DNA of 6,407 bases. Source: Planctomycetaceae bacterium (GTDB lineage Bacteria; Planctomycetota; Planctomycetia; Pirellulales; Thermoguttaceae). The stretch is taken from positions 1 to 6,407 of the forward strand of contig JAIRLW010000029.1 in the NCBI GenBank assembly GCA_031259095.1, in the 5' to 3' direction. How positions within the stretch are numbered: the first letter of the stretch is position 1; each line of letters begins with the position of its first letter. The notes under the pieces were generated by a model that was not told the origin of the DNA, ran no database searches, and worked only from the letters and a program-made list of their open reading frames with translations. Position numbers and translations under genes: made by a program. Shown here in pieces: positions 1 to 6,286 of this stretch.

Positions 1-155
1 GTCTAACCTTCACAGGCAGGTTGTTAAGAAAATTCCGAAAAATCAAGATAATACAAGAAAAAAATTGTCCACTATAGATTTTGTTCCCTTTTTGAATAAA
101 ATAAGGGATTAGTCGTTGCCTTTTGAAATGAGGGGCAAGAGAAACCTCTGTATGT

Positions 156-170
156 GTAATATATCAGTGG
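156..170 (+). repeat. Dispersed repeat copy 1 (GTAATATATCAGTGG)
   Basis: This 15-base sequence recurs at 5964-5978 (one change, T to C) and exactly at 6093-6107, always in the same orientation. All three copies are intergenic. Here the last G is also the first base of the inverted-repeat element at 170-341, so the motif abuts that element directly. A 15-base match three times in about 6.4 kb is not expected by chance; it points to a genome-wide interspersed repeat or a shared regulatory or insertion site. Confidence 0.7.
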
Positions 171-341
171 GGAACCTCTAAAAATTCGTTTTTTAACCGC
201 AACGTTTTATGAAAAATCATTTGTCCCCATTGTTCCTTATGTCCCTATCGTCATGTCCCTATCGTCCCTTAACCCCAATTTTAGAGACAAATTTTGGGAC
301 AAATAATTCCGTGATTAAAAACGAATTTTTTAGAGATTCCC
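170..341. repeat. 172-base element with 27-base imperfect inverted ends
   Basis: The left arm (170-196, beginning GGGAACCTCTAAAAATTCG) and the right arm (315-341, ending GAATTTTTTAGAGATTCCC) are reverse complements over 27 bases, apart from one substitution and one-base length differences in the A and T runs. A second, inner pair lies inside: ATTTGTCCC (219-227) against GGGACAAAT (296-304). The centre carries a tandem 14-base duplication. There is no open reading frame of useful size. The arrangement resembles a miniature inverted-repeat element or a long structured leader. It sits 58 bases upstream of the argG start, so it could shape argG transcription. No clear target-site duplication was seen at the ends. 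Confidence 0.6.
239..266 (+). repeat. Perfect tandem duplication of a 14-base unit
   Basis: ATGTCCCTATCGTC occurs at 239-252 and again, with no gap and no mismatch, at 253-266. Related partial units flank it: TTGTCCCC at 221-228 and CGTCCCTTAACCCC ending near 276. The block as a whole is a C-rich run of TGTCCC-like units within an AT-rich region. It lies in the loop of the 170-341 inverted repeat. Confidence 0.85.
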
Positions 342-399
342 ATTTTTAATTTAATTTTCAACTTTTAACTTTTTTTAACTTTCAAAATTTATTACGATT

Positions 400-1617
400 A
401 TGAACAAATCATGTGTGTTAGCGTATTCGGGAGGTCTTGACACTTCTGTAATTTTGGGTTGGCTTATGGATCAGGGTTACGCAGTTCACGCGGTTTACGT
501 TGATCTTGGACAACCGTGTGAGGATCGTCAGGCGATTCTTGATAAAGCCGAAAAAATTGGAGCGGCGTCGGCACGGATTATTGATGTACAAAATGAATTG
601 TGCCGCGATTTTGCGTTTCCAATATTGCAATTTCAGGCGAAATATGAAGGCGTTTATTTGTTGGGAACATCTATTGCTCGTCCGATTATTTCAAAGGTTT
701 GTCTTCAGGTTGCTCAGGAAACGGGCGCAACGGCTTATGCTCACGGCGCAACAGGAAAAGGCAACGATCAATGTCGTTTTCAACTTGCTGCTGAAGCGTT
801 GAATCCTGACGTCGAAATTATCGCTCCGTGGCGCAACGAAAAATTTCGGCGCGCTTTTCCCGGACGGACGCAATTGATTGAATATTGTAACGAGAAAAAA
901 ATTCCGGTGAAGGCGACCTTGCAGAAGCCGTATAGCAGTGACGAAAATTGTCTTCATATTAGTTATGAGGCTGGGATACTTGAAAAACTTGATGTATGCG
1001 GTATTGACGCGGTTGAATTTGGAATGTGTGTAACGCCGCAGCGTGCGCCGGATCGGGTTGAAAAAGTTTCGATAAAATTTAAAAACGGTATTCCTGTTGC
1101 GGTTAACGGCAAGAAAAAGAATGCGATTGGTATTGTGAAGGAGTTGAATCGAATTGGCGGCCGCAACGGAGTGGGATTGATCGACATGGTGGAAAATCGG
1201 TTTGTTGGTATGAAAAGCCGCGGAGTGTACGAGGCGCCGGGCATGACTATTTTGTATCACGCTCACCGATTTATTGAACAATTAACGCTTGATCGTGATT
1301 TAATGCATTTGCGTGATCGTCTTTCTCCAGAAGTTGCGGAGATGGTTTATTATGGTTTTTGGTATCACGCGAAGATAGACGCGTTGCTTGCTTTCATTAA
1401 AGAGGCGCAACAACCTGTTACGGGCGAAGTTGTTTTGAATCTTTACAAAGGAAATATTGTAATTCAAAGTCGGAGTAGTACGAACAGTTTGTATGACGAG
1501 GGCATTGCCACGATGGAAGGCGGCGGGGCTTATAATCAGGATGATGCGGGCGGTTTCCTAAGAATACAAGGGTTGCCCGGACGTGTGCAGGGAAAAGTGC
1601 GACCGCGAAAATTTTAA
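400..1617 (+). CDS. argG: Argininosuccinate synthase
   Basis: Catalyses the ATP-dependent joining of citrulline and aspartate to give argininosuccinate, the penultimate step of arginine synthesis, in the cytoplasm. The protein has 405 residues, the usual full length. The N-terminal ATP-pyrophosphatase loop AYSGGLDTS is at residues 8-16. The conserved stretch with GTSIARPIISK is at 89-99 and AHGATGKGNDQCRF at 114-127, with APWR at 142-145. YSSDEN (178-183) and the following HISYE (186-190) belong to the substrate-binding and tetramer region, and SRGVYEAPG is at 273-281. All are intact, so the enzyme should be active. The start gives a proper N-terminus (MNKSCVLAYSGG), but no Shine-Dalgarno sequence precedes it; the leader is AT-rich. 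The sequence resembles the planctomycete form. The gene stands alone on this strand, with no other arg gene in the window, and converges on recQ with 39 bases between the two stops. Confidence 0.97.
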   Translation: MNKSCVLAYSGGLDTSVILGWLMDQGYAVHAVYVDLGQPCEDRQAILDKAEKIGAASARIIDVQNELCRDFAFPILQFQAKYEGVYLLGTSIARPIISKVCLQVAQETGATAYAHGATGKGNDQCRFQLAAEALNPDVEIIAPWRNEKFRRAFPGRTQLIEYCNEKKIPVKATLQKPYSSDENCLHISYEAGILEKLDVCGIDAVEFGMCVTPQRAPDRVEKVSIKFKNGIPVAVNGKKKNAIGIVKELNRIGGRNGVGLIDMVENRFVGMKSRGVYEAPGMTILYHAHRFIEQLTLDRDLMHLRDRLSPEVAEMVYYGFWYHAKIDALLAFIKEAQQPVTGEVVLNLYKGNIVIQSRSSTNSLYDEGIATMEGGGAYNQDDAGGFLRIQGLPGRVQGKVRPRKF

Positions 1618-1656
1618 GATAAGGCAGTGCGCGATAGGGTTAAAAAAACTAGACAA

Positions 1657-3984
1657 TTACATTATTGATTTTGTCACAGAGGATTTTCGTAAAAAAATTC
1701 TTGCCAATCGTGCTTCGTCATAATCGAGTTTTCCTTCTGATATTTCTACAGCCGGTTTAAGTTTAAGGAAAAAAGTCTCTCCGCTTTTCAGAAACCATTC
1801 TTTGATTTGCGTCAAACGTTCCGGTACGAAAAACAAATCAACCGAAAGTTCCAAACCGGATTCACTCAATTTTTCTAAATGAGTAATAATTGTTCCATGC
1901 GTCAGTTGACGTTCCGTTGCAATTTCGTCAATCGTTTTACCTTGTTGAAACAAACGGTAAGTTTCAATATATGAGGATGATTGATAAGATGGAGTCGATG
2001 GAGTTAATTGAGTTGCTGGAATTACTGGAGTTGAAATGTTCCGATTCATTTCAAGCGGTTGATGATCTTGCCAGCGTTTCACTTCATCAGGATATTGTGC
2101 GCAAAATTCATTGATGACTTCAAGAAATCGTTGACCATAAGCCGTGTATTTGTGTTGACCAACACCGTGAATCTGCTGAAATTCTTCGGCGTTACGCGGA
2201 AAATATCGTGCGATTTCATGGAGTGTCCGATCCGAAAACACAATATAAGGCGAAATATTTGCCGCTCGCGCAAGTTCTGTGCGAATTTCCCGGAGTTTCG
2301 CAAAAAGCAGTTCAGAAAATGGTTGTTCCTCATGAATCGGAATTTTCGTAATCGGAATCTGACTGATTTTGTCTTTCTCCGAATAATATTCCGGTAACTT
2401 TTTCATCTGGAATTTTTTCTGACTGCGCAAAATAAACCATGCTTCATCGGTTAATCGCGGAACCGGACGCAACAGGTCGTTCACAATAATAATTTTTTGC
2501 ACAATTAACGCTTCAATAACCGCCCGCCAATAATGTTTCGGTTTATCTTTTCCGGCTCCGTAAGTCGGCAACTGATCATGTCGGAATTGCCGGATTTTTT
2601 CGGTGTTGGCTCCGACAAGAATGTCGGTAAGATGAATCGCTCCGAATGATTCTTTCGTCCGGTAAATCGCCGAAAGGACTTTTTGTGCAGGAATTGTCGC
2701 GTCTTCCTGTTTCTGCGTATCCGCGCAAACATCACAGCCGTTACAGTTTTTTTCTGGAAATGTTTCGCCGAAATATTTCAACAGCGCGGCACGACGGCAA
2801 TGATTTTGTTCCGCTAAACGAATCATCTGGCGGAGTTGTTCTTTGGCAATGTTACGAGCGGCTTCCTCTTCAATTTCGTTCACAAATCGTAATTGTTGCG
2901 CAATATCCTGTCGCCCGAAAAACAGAAGACACTCCGCCGGTTCGCCGTCACGTCCGGCTCGTCCGGTTTCCTGATAATATCCTTCAATATTTTTCGGCAA
3001 GTCCGCATGTATCACAAAACGGACATTCGATTTATCAATACCCATTCCAAACGCAATTGTTGCAACAATGATCAGGCATTCGTCGCGGCTGAACGCTTCC
3101 TGCGCGGCGTGACGGTCAATGTCGGACATTCCGGCGTGATAGGCTCTTGCCGAAATTCCGTACGCCTGAAGGATTTCGGTTGCCGCTTCCACTTTCTTAC
3201 GGCTATTACGGTAAATAATACCGGACTCTCCGCGATGACCGGCTAAGAACGACCGAAGTTGTTCATCGATATTTTGTTTCATCATCACACGATAAAATAA
3301 ATTCGGACGATTAAACGACGCACGAATTAAATACGGATTCCGTAAACATAATCGTGCAGCAATATCGCCCGCAACGCGAGAAGTTGCCGTTGCCGTAAAC
3401 GCCGTAACAGGAACTCCCGGAAATTCATGAACAATTTTCGATAACGCTAAATAATCGGGACGAAAATCATGTCCCCATTCCGAAATACAATGCGCTTCAT
3501 CAATCGCAAAAAACGCAATCTTCAACGTTTTTAACCGTTCAAGAAAATGTTCCGAGTTAAAACGTTCAGGCGAAATGTAAAGCAAATCCAACCGGTTTTC
3601 ACGAAGCGCAACGCCGACCGTGTTTCGTTCTTCAGCAGAAATAGTACTGTTCAGTGTTCCGGCAGACAATCCATTGATTCGCGCCGCGTCCACTTGATCC
3701 TTCATCAAAGAAATCAATGGCGAAACAACAATACAAACGCCGTCCATTAATCGTGCAGGAAGTTGGTAACAAAGCGACTTCCCGCCGCCGGTCGGCATCA
3801 CCGCAAAAACATCACGCCCATTCAAAATCGCCTGAACAATCTCTTCCTGATGCGGTCGGAAAGAATGGAAACCGAATATCGATGAAAGCGTAGAATAAAT
3901 CTGTTCGGAATAATAATGTTGCACGGAAAAAATTTTTTTAGGGACTTTAGAAACGATAAGGATTAAAGGAACAAGAATGATCAT
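1657..3984 (-). CDS. recQ: ATP-dependent DNA helicase RecQ
   Basis: A 3'-5' superfamily 2 DNA helicase that unwinds forks and recombination intermediates in repair. Visible in order: FRPHQEE (42-48); Walker A GGGKS (66-70); SPLISLMKDQ (88-97); DEAH box (162-165) running into the aromatic-rich loop with WGHDFRPDY (170-178); TAFTATAT (194-201); AFGMGIDK (311-318); and QETGRAGRDG (338-347). Zinc-binding cysteines are C396, C414, C417 and C420. An RQC winged-helix region (about 430-530), an HRDC domain (about 555-625) and a C-terminal helix-turn-helix domain (about 670-765) follow. At 775 residues it is longer than E. coli RecQ (about 610), mostly through that last domain, which is seen in other bacterial RecQ proteins. 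The first 12 residues (MIILVPLILIVS) are hydrophobic and odd for a helicase. A GTG at codon 21 (3924-3922) is an alternative start, although neither start has a Shine-Dalgarno sequence. Probably co-transcribed with the DUF4416 gene. Confidence 0.96.
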   Translation of the reverse strand: MIILVPLILIVSKVPKKIFSVQHYYSEQIYSTLSSIFGFHSFRPHQEEIVQAILNGRDVFAVMPTGGGKSLCYQLPARLMDGVCIVVSPLISLMKDQVDAARINGLSAGTLNSTISAEERNTVGVALRENRLDLLYISPERFNSEHFLERLKTLKIAFFAIDEAHCISEWGHDFRPDYLALSKIVHEFPGVPVTAFTATATSRVAGDIAARLCLRNPYLIRASFNRPNLFYRVMMKQNIDEQLRSFLAGHRGESGIIYRNSRKKVEAATEILQAYGISARAYHAGMSDIDRHAAQEAFSRDECLIIVATIAFGMGIDKSNVRFVIHADLPKNIEGYYQETGRAGRDGEPAECLLFFGRQDIAQQLRFVNEIEEEAARNIAKEQLRQMIRLAEQNHCRRAALLKYFGETFPEKNCNGCDVCADTQKQEDATIPAQKVLSAIYRTKESFGAIHLTDILVGANTEKIRQFRHDQLPTYGAGKDKPKHYWRAVIEALIVQKIIIVNDLLRPVPRLTDEAWFILRSQKKFQMKKLPEYYSEKDKISQIPITKIPIHEEQPFSELLFAKLREIRTELARAANISPYIVFSDRTLHEIARYFPRNAEEFQQIHGVGQHKYTAYGQRFLEVINEFCAQYPDEVKRWQDHQPLEMNRNISTPVIPATQLTPSTPSYQSSSYIETYRLFQQGKTIDEIATERQLTHGTIITHLEKLSESGLELSVDLFFVPERLTQIKEWFLKSGETFFLKLKPAVEISEGKLDYDEARLARIFLRKSSVTKSIM

Positions 3985-4017
3985 GAAACAAAATTTCTTT
4001 GATATTTTGTTGTTTCA
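3983..4017 (-). other. Hairpin between the DUF4416 stop and the recQ start
   Basis: On the plus strand ATGAAACAAAAT (3983-3994) is complementary to ATTTTGTTGTTTCAT (4003-4017), apart from a three-base bulge, with an 8-base loop. On the minus strand the stem starts right after the DUF4416 TGA stop and ends inside the annotated recQ ATG (3984-3982). It is AT-rich and not followed by a T run in the transcript, so it is a poor terminator. It could instead limit recQ translation or mark a processing site, or mean that recQ truly starts downstream. This is an inference from base pairing only. Confidence 0.4.
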
Positions 4018-4566
4018 TCATTTTTCCATATCACGTCTGGATTTCAAATAATCACGGCAACGGCTCAAAAATGCTTGATAACTTTCACTTTGATAATCGG
4101 GATAAGTCCAAGATAACGCTTTCCACTTTTTTTGTACAAATAATAAGGTCGTTTCAGCAAAAATTCCATCGGCAAGGTAAATCCGATGAGCATGATCTTT
4201 GGTTGACGCTAAAATCAATTTTCCCAAATCAAGATAACCCGGATCAAGATTCAAAGGTCGTTCAATGGTTTGATGTTTCAGAATCGTTTGAAATTCGGAT
4301 TCCCAGTCGTTGGTCAGACGTTTAATTTTCGACAGTTCCGACGGATCAATCAAATTTTGAAACGCCCATAACCGTTTTGGTAATTTTTGACCCATTGTCG
4401 GAGCATAGTAATCGGTAAATGTTTCAAAAGGAAACGTTTCGCTTTCCAAAATAATCGTACCAAAATAATCTTCGGCACGCTGCCGCGCCCAAGTGAACGC
4501 CGAATCCAACGAACTGAATACCGCCATTATAAGAAGTACCGGAAATGGTTGACGTATTTGTCCCAT
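4018..4566 (-). CDS. DUF4416 family protein of unknown function
   Basis: A 182-residue, probably cytoplasmic protein that I recognise as DUF4416 by its conserved blocks: FPFETFTDYYAPTMG (45-59); LIDPSEL (72-78); the long signature LNLDPGYLDLGKLILASTKD (105-124), continuing as HAHRIYLADGIFAE (125-138); and WTYPDY (153-158). Length and block order match a complete family member. The rather hydrophobic N-terminus (PFPVLLIMAVFSS, 7-19) is likely the first beta strand of the fold rather than a signal peptide. The family has no established biochemical role. Its invariant Asp, His, Tyr and Glu residues suggest a binding or catalytic site, but that is inference. No Shine-Dalgarno sequence precedes the ATG; the 12 bases upstream are almost all A and T. 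The stop lies 33 bases before the recQ start, so the two are probably on one mRNA. That does not by itself imply a role in DNA repair. Confidence 0.88.
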   Translation of the reverse strand: MGQIRQPFPVLLIMAVFSSLDSAFTWARQRAEDYFGTIILESETFPFETFTDYYAPTMGQKLPKRLWAFQNLIDPSELSKIKRLTNDWESEFQTILKHQTIERPLNLDPGYLDLGKLILASTKDHAHRIYLADGIFAETTLLFVQKKWKALSWTYPDYQSESYQAFLSRCRDYLKSRRDMEK

Positions 4567-4602
4567 TATTTTTATTACAAAAATACCGCGTTGATGTAAA
4601 TT

Positions 4603-4624
4603 GTTATACTTGAAACGATTTCAA
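4603..4624 (-). promoter_or_regulatory. Possible promoter and palindromic operator for DUF4416-recQ
   Basis: On the minus strand a perfect 6-base inverted repeat with a 3-base spacer, TTGAAATCGTTTCAA (4624-4610), lies one base before a TATAAC box (4608-4603). That box is 36 bases upstream of the DUF4416 ATG and could be a -10 element. No good -35 is seen at 17 bases. A palindrome in the -10/-35 spacer is a common position for a repressor site. Only position and symmetry support the call. Confidence 0.3.
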
Positions 4625-4724
4625 ATTATTTTTCGTTACTTTTGTCCCGCGAAGAACACAAAATCGACATGGACACAACGTTTTTAAAACATAAATGACA
4701 ATTTCCTACCGTGTAAAGTATGGG

Positions 4725-5951
4725 TTAATTTTTGTTTTCCGAATTTGCCGGATTGAGAATATCGCTCAAAAACTGACGTTTCAAAGCAGCGTCAAGACGT
4801 TGACCGCGAGCGTTGGAATGGACAAGTTTTCCTTCACGGTCAATAAGAAACATCATTGGGTACGCCTTAATACCGTATTGCCGCTCCATACTTGGTAAAT
4901 GTTTGGAAACAGTTAATGTTTCAGAAACAACCGTCCAAGGAATCTTGTGTTCGCCAACCAGTTTTTTCAATGCCTCCGGCTTATCGCCGCCGACGCCGAT
5001 AATTTCAAAACCCTGATCATGATATCGTGCGTAAATCTCTTTCAGATGAGGCAATTCTTCCATACAAGGTACACACCACGATGCAAAAAAATCAACCAGA
5101 ATCACTTTGCCGCGAAATGTTTTGATGTTGAATTGCTTTCCGTCAAGCGAAATTCCCTGCAACGTAAATTCCTGACCAAGTTGTCGCGTTGCCGCATTGA
5201 TTTGACGAATCATTTCTTGATAAATCGGTAACGGTTTCGATTGAAGTATTGCGGTCAATTCCTTGATTGACGTTTCCATCAATCCTTTCTTTTTCAGTTT
5301 CATCTCTGCAATTTCAACCCATTCGAGGAAGTTCAACACAAAACCGTTCGGAAATTCAATCGGTTCGCGGCAAAGTAACGAAAAAAAGATTTGACTAATC
5401 CGTTCAAATTCTTTTTCGTCCGAATCGTTTTTGATAAACAAATCAATCTGCCGTTGTAATTCCAACAGTCTTGCTTTTTTCGCTTCACGCGATTTCGGCA
5501 TGAGCGTATCCAACTCATCAAGATACGTCTCCAATTGTTGAACCGCCGCAGGATCGTTTTCCGCTTTGACTCTGCCAAGTAAACCCTGAAATTTGAACAG
5601 AAAAATTTGAATCCGTAACGGTTCTTCCGGTTTCAAATTCAATGCCGTATCCGTAATTTCAATAATAAATTTTGCCTGCCGATTTATTTCGTTCAGAAAT
5701 TCCGTTCGCGGTAAATCAGATGAAATCCGATTTTCTCGTAACGTTTTTTGTGCATACTCCAAAAATTCTTTTGGCGTTTTATTGGCTGGGATAACAAAAG
5801 GATCCGACGACTGTTTTGTTTGTTCTGCTTGTTCCGACTGTGCCGTCAATGTTCGGGCGCATATCACCGGAACTGCTAAACAAACGTTGCAAAAAACAAA
5901 AACGAACAATAATAATATTCTAAAACGAAAAATTAAATATAAATATTGCAT
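4725..5951 (-). CDS. Secreted TlpA-like thioredoxin-family protein
   Basis: A 408-residue exported protein. Residues 1-32 form a Sec-type signal: a short start with R9 and R11, a hydrophobic core ILLLFVFVFCNVCLAVPVI (12-30), then CARTLTA, giving plausible cleavage after about residue 32 or 37. No clear lipobox is seen. A polar linker (about 38-55) leads to an alpha-helical, charged N-terminal half (about 60-255) that I cannot assign to a family. The C-terminal 145 residues are a TlpA/ResA-type thioredoxin fold: FTLQGISLDGKQF (262-274), GKVILVDFFASWCVPC (281-296) with active-site C293 and C296, ELPHLKEIY (299-307), the central FEIIGVGGDK (315-324), and YPMMFLIDREGKLV (364-377) with cis-proline P365. 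It should carry out thiol-disulfide exchange outside the cytoplasm, probably as a reductant; the substrate is unknown. Proteins with a long helical domain before a TlpA domain are common in Planctomycetota and Bacteroidota. The start is backed by AGGA eight bases upstream. Confidence 0.9.
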   Translation of the reverse strand: MQYLYLIFRFRILLLFVFVFCNVCLAVPVICARTLTAQSEQAEQTKQSSDPFVIPANKTPKEFLEYAQKTLRENRISSDLPRTEFLNEINRQAKFIIEITDTALNLKPEEPLRIQIFLFKFQGLLGRVKAENDPAAVQQLETYLDELDTLMPKSREAKKARLLELQRQIDLFIKNDSDEKEFERISQIFFSLLCREPIEFPNGFVLNFLEWVEIAEMKLKKKGLMETSIKELTAILQSKPLPIYQEMIRQINAATRQLGQEFTLQGISLDGKQFNIKTFRGKVILVDFFASWCVPCMEELPHLKEIYARYHDQGFEIIGVGGDKPEALKKLVGEHKIPWTVVSETLTVSKHLPSMERQYGIKAYPMMFLIDREGKLVHSNARGQRLDAALKRQFLSDILNPANSENKN

Positions 5952-5959
5952 GATTGTTT

Positions 5960-5963
5960 TCCT
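5960..5963 (-). promoter_or_regulatory. Ribosome binding site of the TlpA-like gene
   Basis: AGGA on the minus strand is 8 bases before the ATG at 5951. It supports that start and is one of only two credible Shine-Dalgarno sequences in the window; argG, recQ and the DUF4416 gene have none. The site touches the dispersed repeat at 5964-5983, whose minus strand reads TGATATATT and could serve as an extended -10. That box is too near the ATG for a long leader, so a promoter there is uncertain. Confidence 0.5.
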
Positions 5964-5983
5964 GTAATATATCAGCGGAATTT
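5964..5983 (+). repeat. Dispersed repeat copy 2 (GTAATATATCAGCGGAATTT)
   Basis: Matches copy 3 (6093-6112) at 19 of 20 bases and copy 1 (156-170) at 14 of 15. It lies just upstream of the TlpA-like gene, beginning one base beyond that gene's ribosome binding site. With copy 3 it frames a 129-base period that contains GC-rich hairpins. Confidence 0.75.
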
Positions 5984-6007
5984 CTGTGATCGATTATTTT
6001 GTTTTAA

Positions 6008-6071
6008 TCCCGCAGGGACGAGAGGTGCATAACCGGCGGTGTAGCGAAACGCAACCGCCGAAAAGTTTCGG
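6008..6071. repeat. GC-rich REP-like hairpin block
   Basis: Three stem-loops are visible. TCCC/GGGA (6008-6011, 6015-6018) has loop GCA. CGGCGGT (6034-6040) pairs perfectly with ACCGCCG (6054-6060), and GCG/CGC (6044-6046, 6050-6052) can stack inside. CCGAAA (6058-6063) and TTTCGG (6066-6071) form a third palindrome that shares bases with the second, so the two cannot form together. The block is far more GC-rich than the surrounding intergenic DNA and is enclosed by dispersed repeats 129 bases apart. It looks like a repetitive extragenic palindromic element. A bidirectional terminator is less likely because neither flanking gene ends here. Confidence 0.6.
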
Positions 6072-6092
6072 AATTGGGATACTAAAAATTTC

Positions 6093-6112
6093 GTAATATA
6101 TCAGTGGAATTT
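6093..6112 (+). repeat. Dispersed repeat copy 3 (GTAATATATCAGTGGAATTT)
   Basis: Exact match to copy 1 over 15 bases and 19 of 20 with copy 2. The preceding CTAAAAATTTCG (6083-6094) resembles CTAAAAATTCG (178-188 region) in the inverted repeat near argG, so the two ends of the window seem to share more than the 15-base core. Confidence 0.75.
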
Positions 6113-6226
6113 TCCAAAACGTCTTTTAACAGTTTTCGCAAACCTTATTTTCAACCTTCTTTTTTCCTAACTGCTCTTTCCTAAAAATTGATTACTTATT
6201 TGCTCTTTATGTGAGGTCGTTCCTCA

Positions 6227-6235
6227 TGGTATAAA
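6227..6235 (+). promoter_or_regulatory. Possible extended -10 promoter for the basic mini-ORF
   Basis: TGGTATAAA matches the extended -10 pattern TGnTATAAT with one change. It lies 51 bases upstream of the ATG at 6287. No good -35 is present; extended -10 promoters can work without one. The hairpin at 6212-6226 ends just before it. Confidence 0.35.
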
Positions 6236-6286
6236 CGTGATATTGTTTTTCCAATACTAATTTCGTTTTAACGCACGAGGCGACCC

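Larger units (their letters stand above)
1..399. other. Non-coding region upstream of argG
   Basis: No convincing gene lies here. Bases 1-112 can be read without a stop in one forward frame (ending at a TAG at 110-112), but the peptide is lysine- and asparagine-rich and unrecognisable, so it is either the tail of an upstream gene or chance. A weak hairpin is possible with arms TCCCTT (85-90) and AAGGGA (103-108). From 156 to 341 the region is built of repeats, listed separately. Bases 342-399 are very T-rich and contain AACTTT three times (starting at 360, 367 and 377); this is the probable argG leader. I found no convincing -35/-10 pair for argG. Confidence 0.6.
5984..6286. other. Intergenic region with repeats and pyrimidine-rich stretch
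   Basis: This divergent gap between the TlpA-like gene (minus) and the basic mini-ORF (plus) has no supportable gene. Its left part is the GC-rich hairpin block (6008-6071) between the two repeat copies. The middle (6113-6210) is pyrimidine-rich on the plus strand, with TGCTCTTT at 6172-6179 and again at 6201-6208. A short hairpin, TGAGG (6212-6216) and CCTCA (6222-6226) with a five-base loop, comes just before the putative promoter of the mini-ORF. Confidence 0.55.

Noticed and set aside
2..112. Open forward frame at the left edge, possible C-terminus of an upstream gene
   Set aside because: Only 36 codons before TAG, AT-rich, with no recognisable motif; a second forward frame is also open to base 77, so coding is not supported.
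239..304. CRISPR-like array from the TGTCCC units
   Set aside because: Two 14-base units are directly adjacent with no spacers and no cas genes nearby; this is a tandem duplication.
1..399. Arginine-responsive ARG box or riboswitch ahead of argG
   Set aside because: No ARG-box-like palindrome or known riboswitch core could be identified; the inverted repeat has a mobile-element look instead.
691..1281. 196-codon open frame on the minus strand inside argG
   Set aside because: It lies wholly within the well-supported argG and its translation has no recognisable domain; it is a shadow of the coding strand.
1618..1656. Shared terminator between argG and recQ
   Set aside because: The 39-base gap has a run of A (1642-1647) but no convincing stem, so no terminator was called.
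2646..3246. Plus-strand open frames of 117-141 codons inside recQ
   Set aside because: They overlap the conserved RecQ helicase and zinc-binding regions and read as low-quality protein; recQ explains the DNA.
3999..4325. 108-codon plus-strand frame opposite the DUF4416 gene
   Set aside because: The minus strand encodes the conserved DUF4416 signature blocks, so the plus frame is a shadow.
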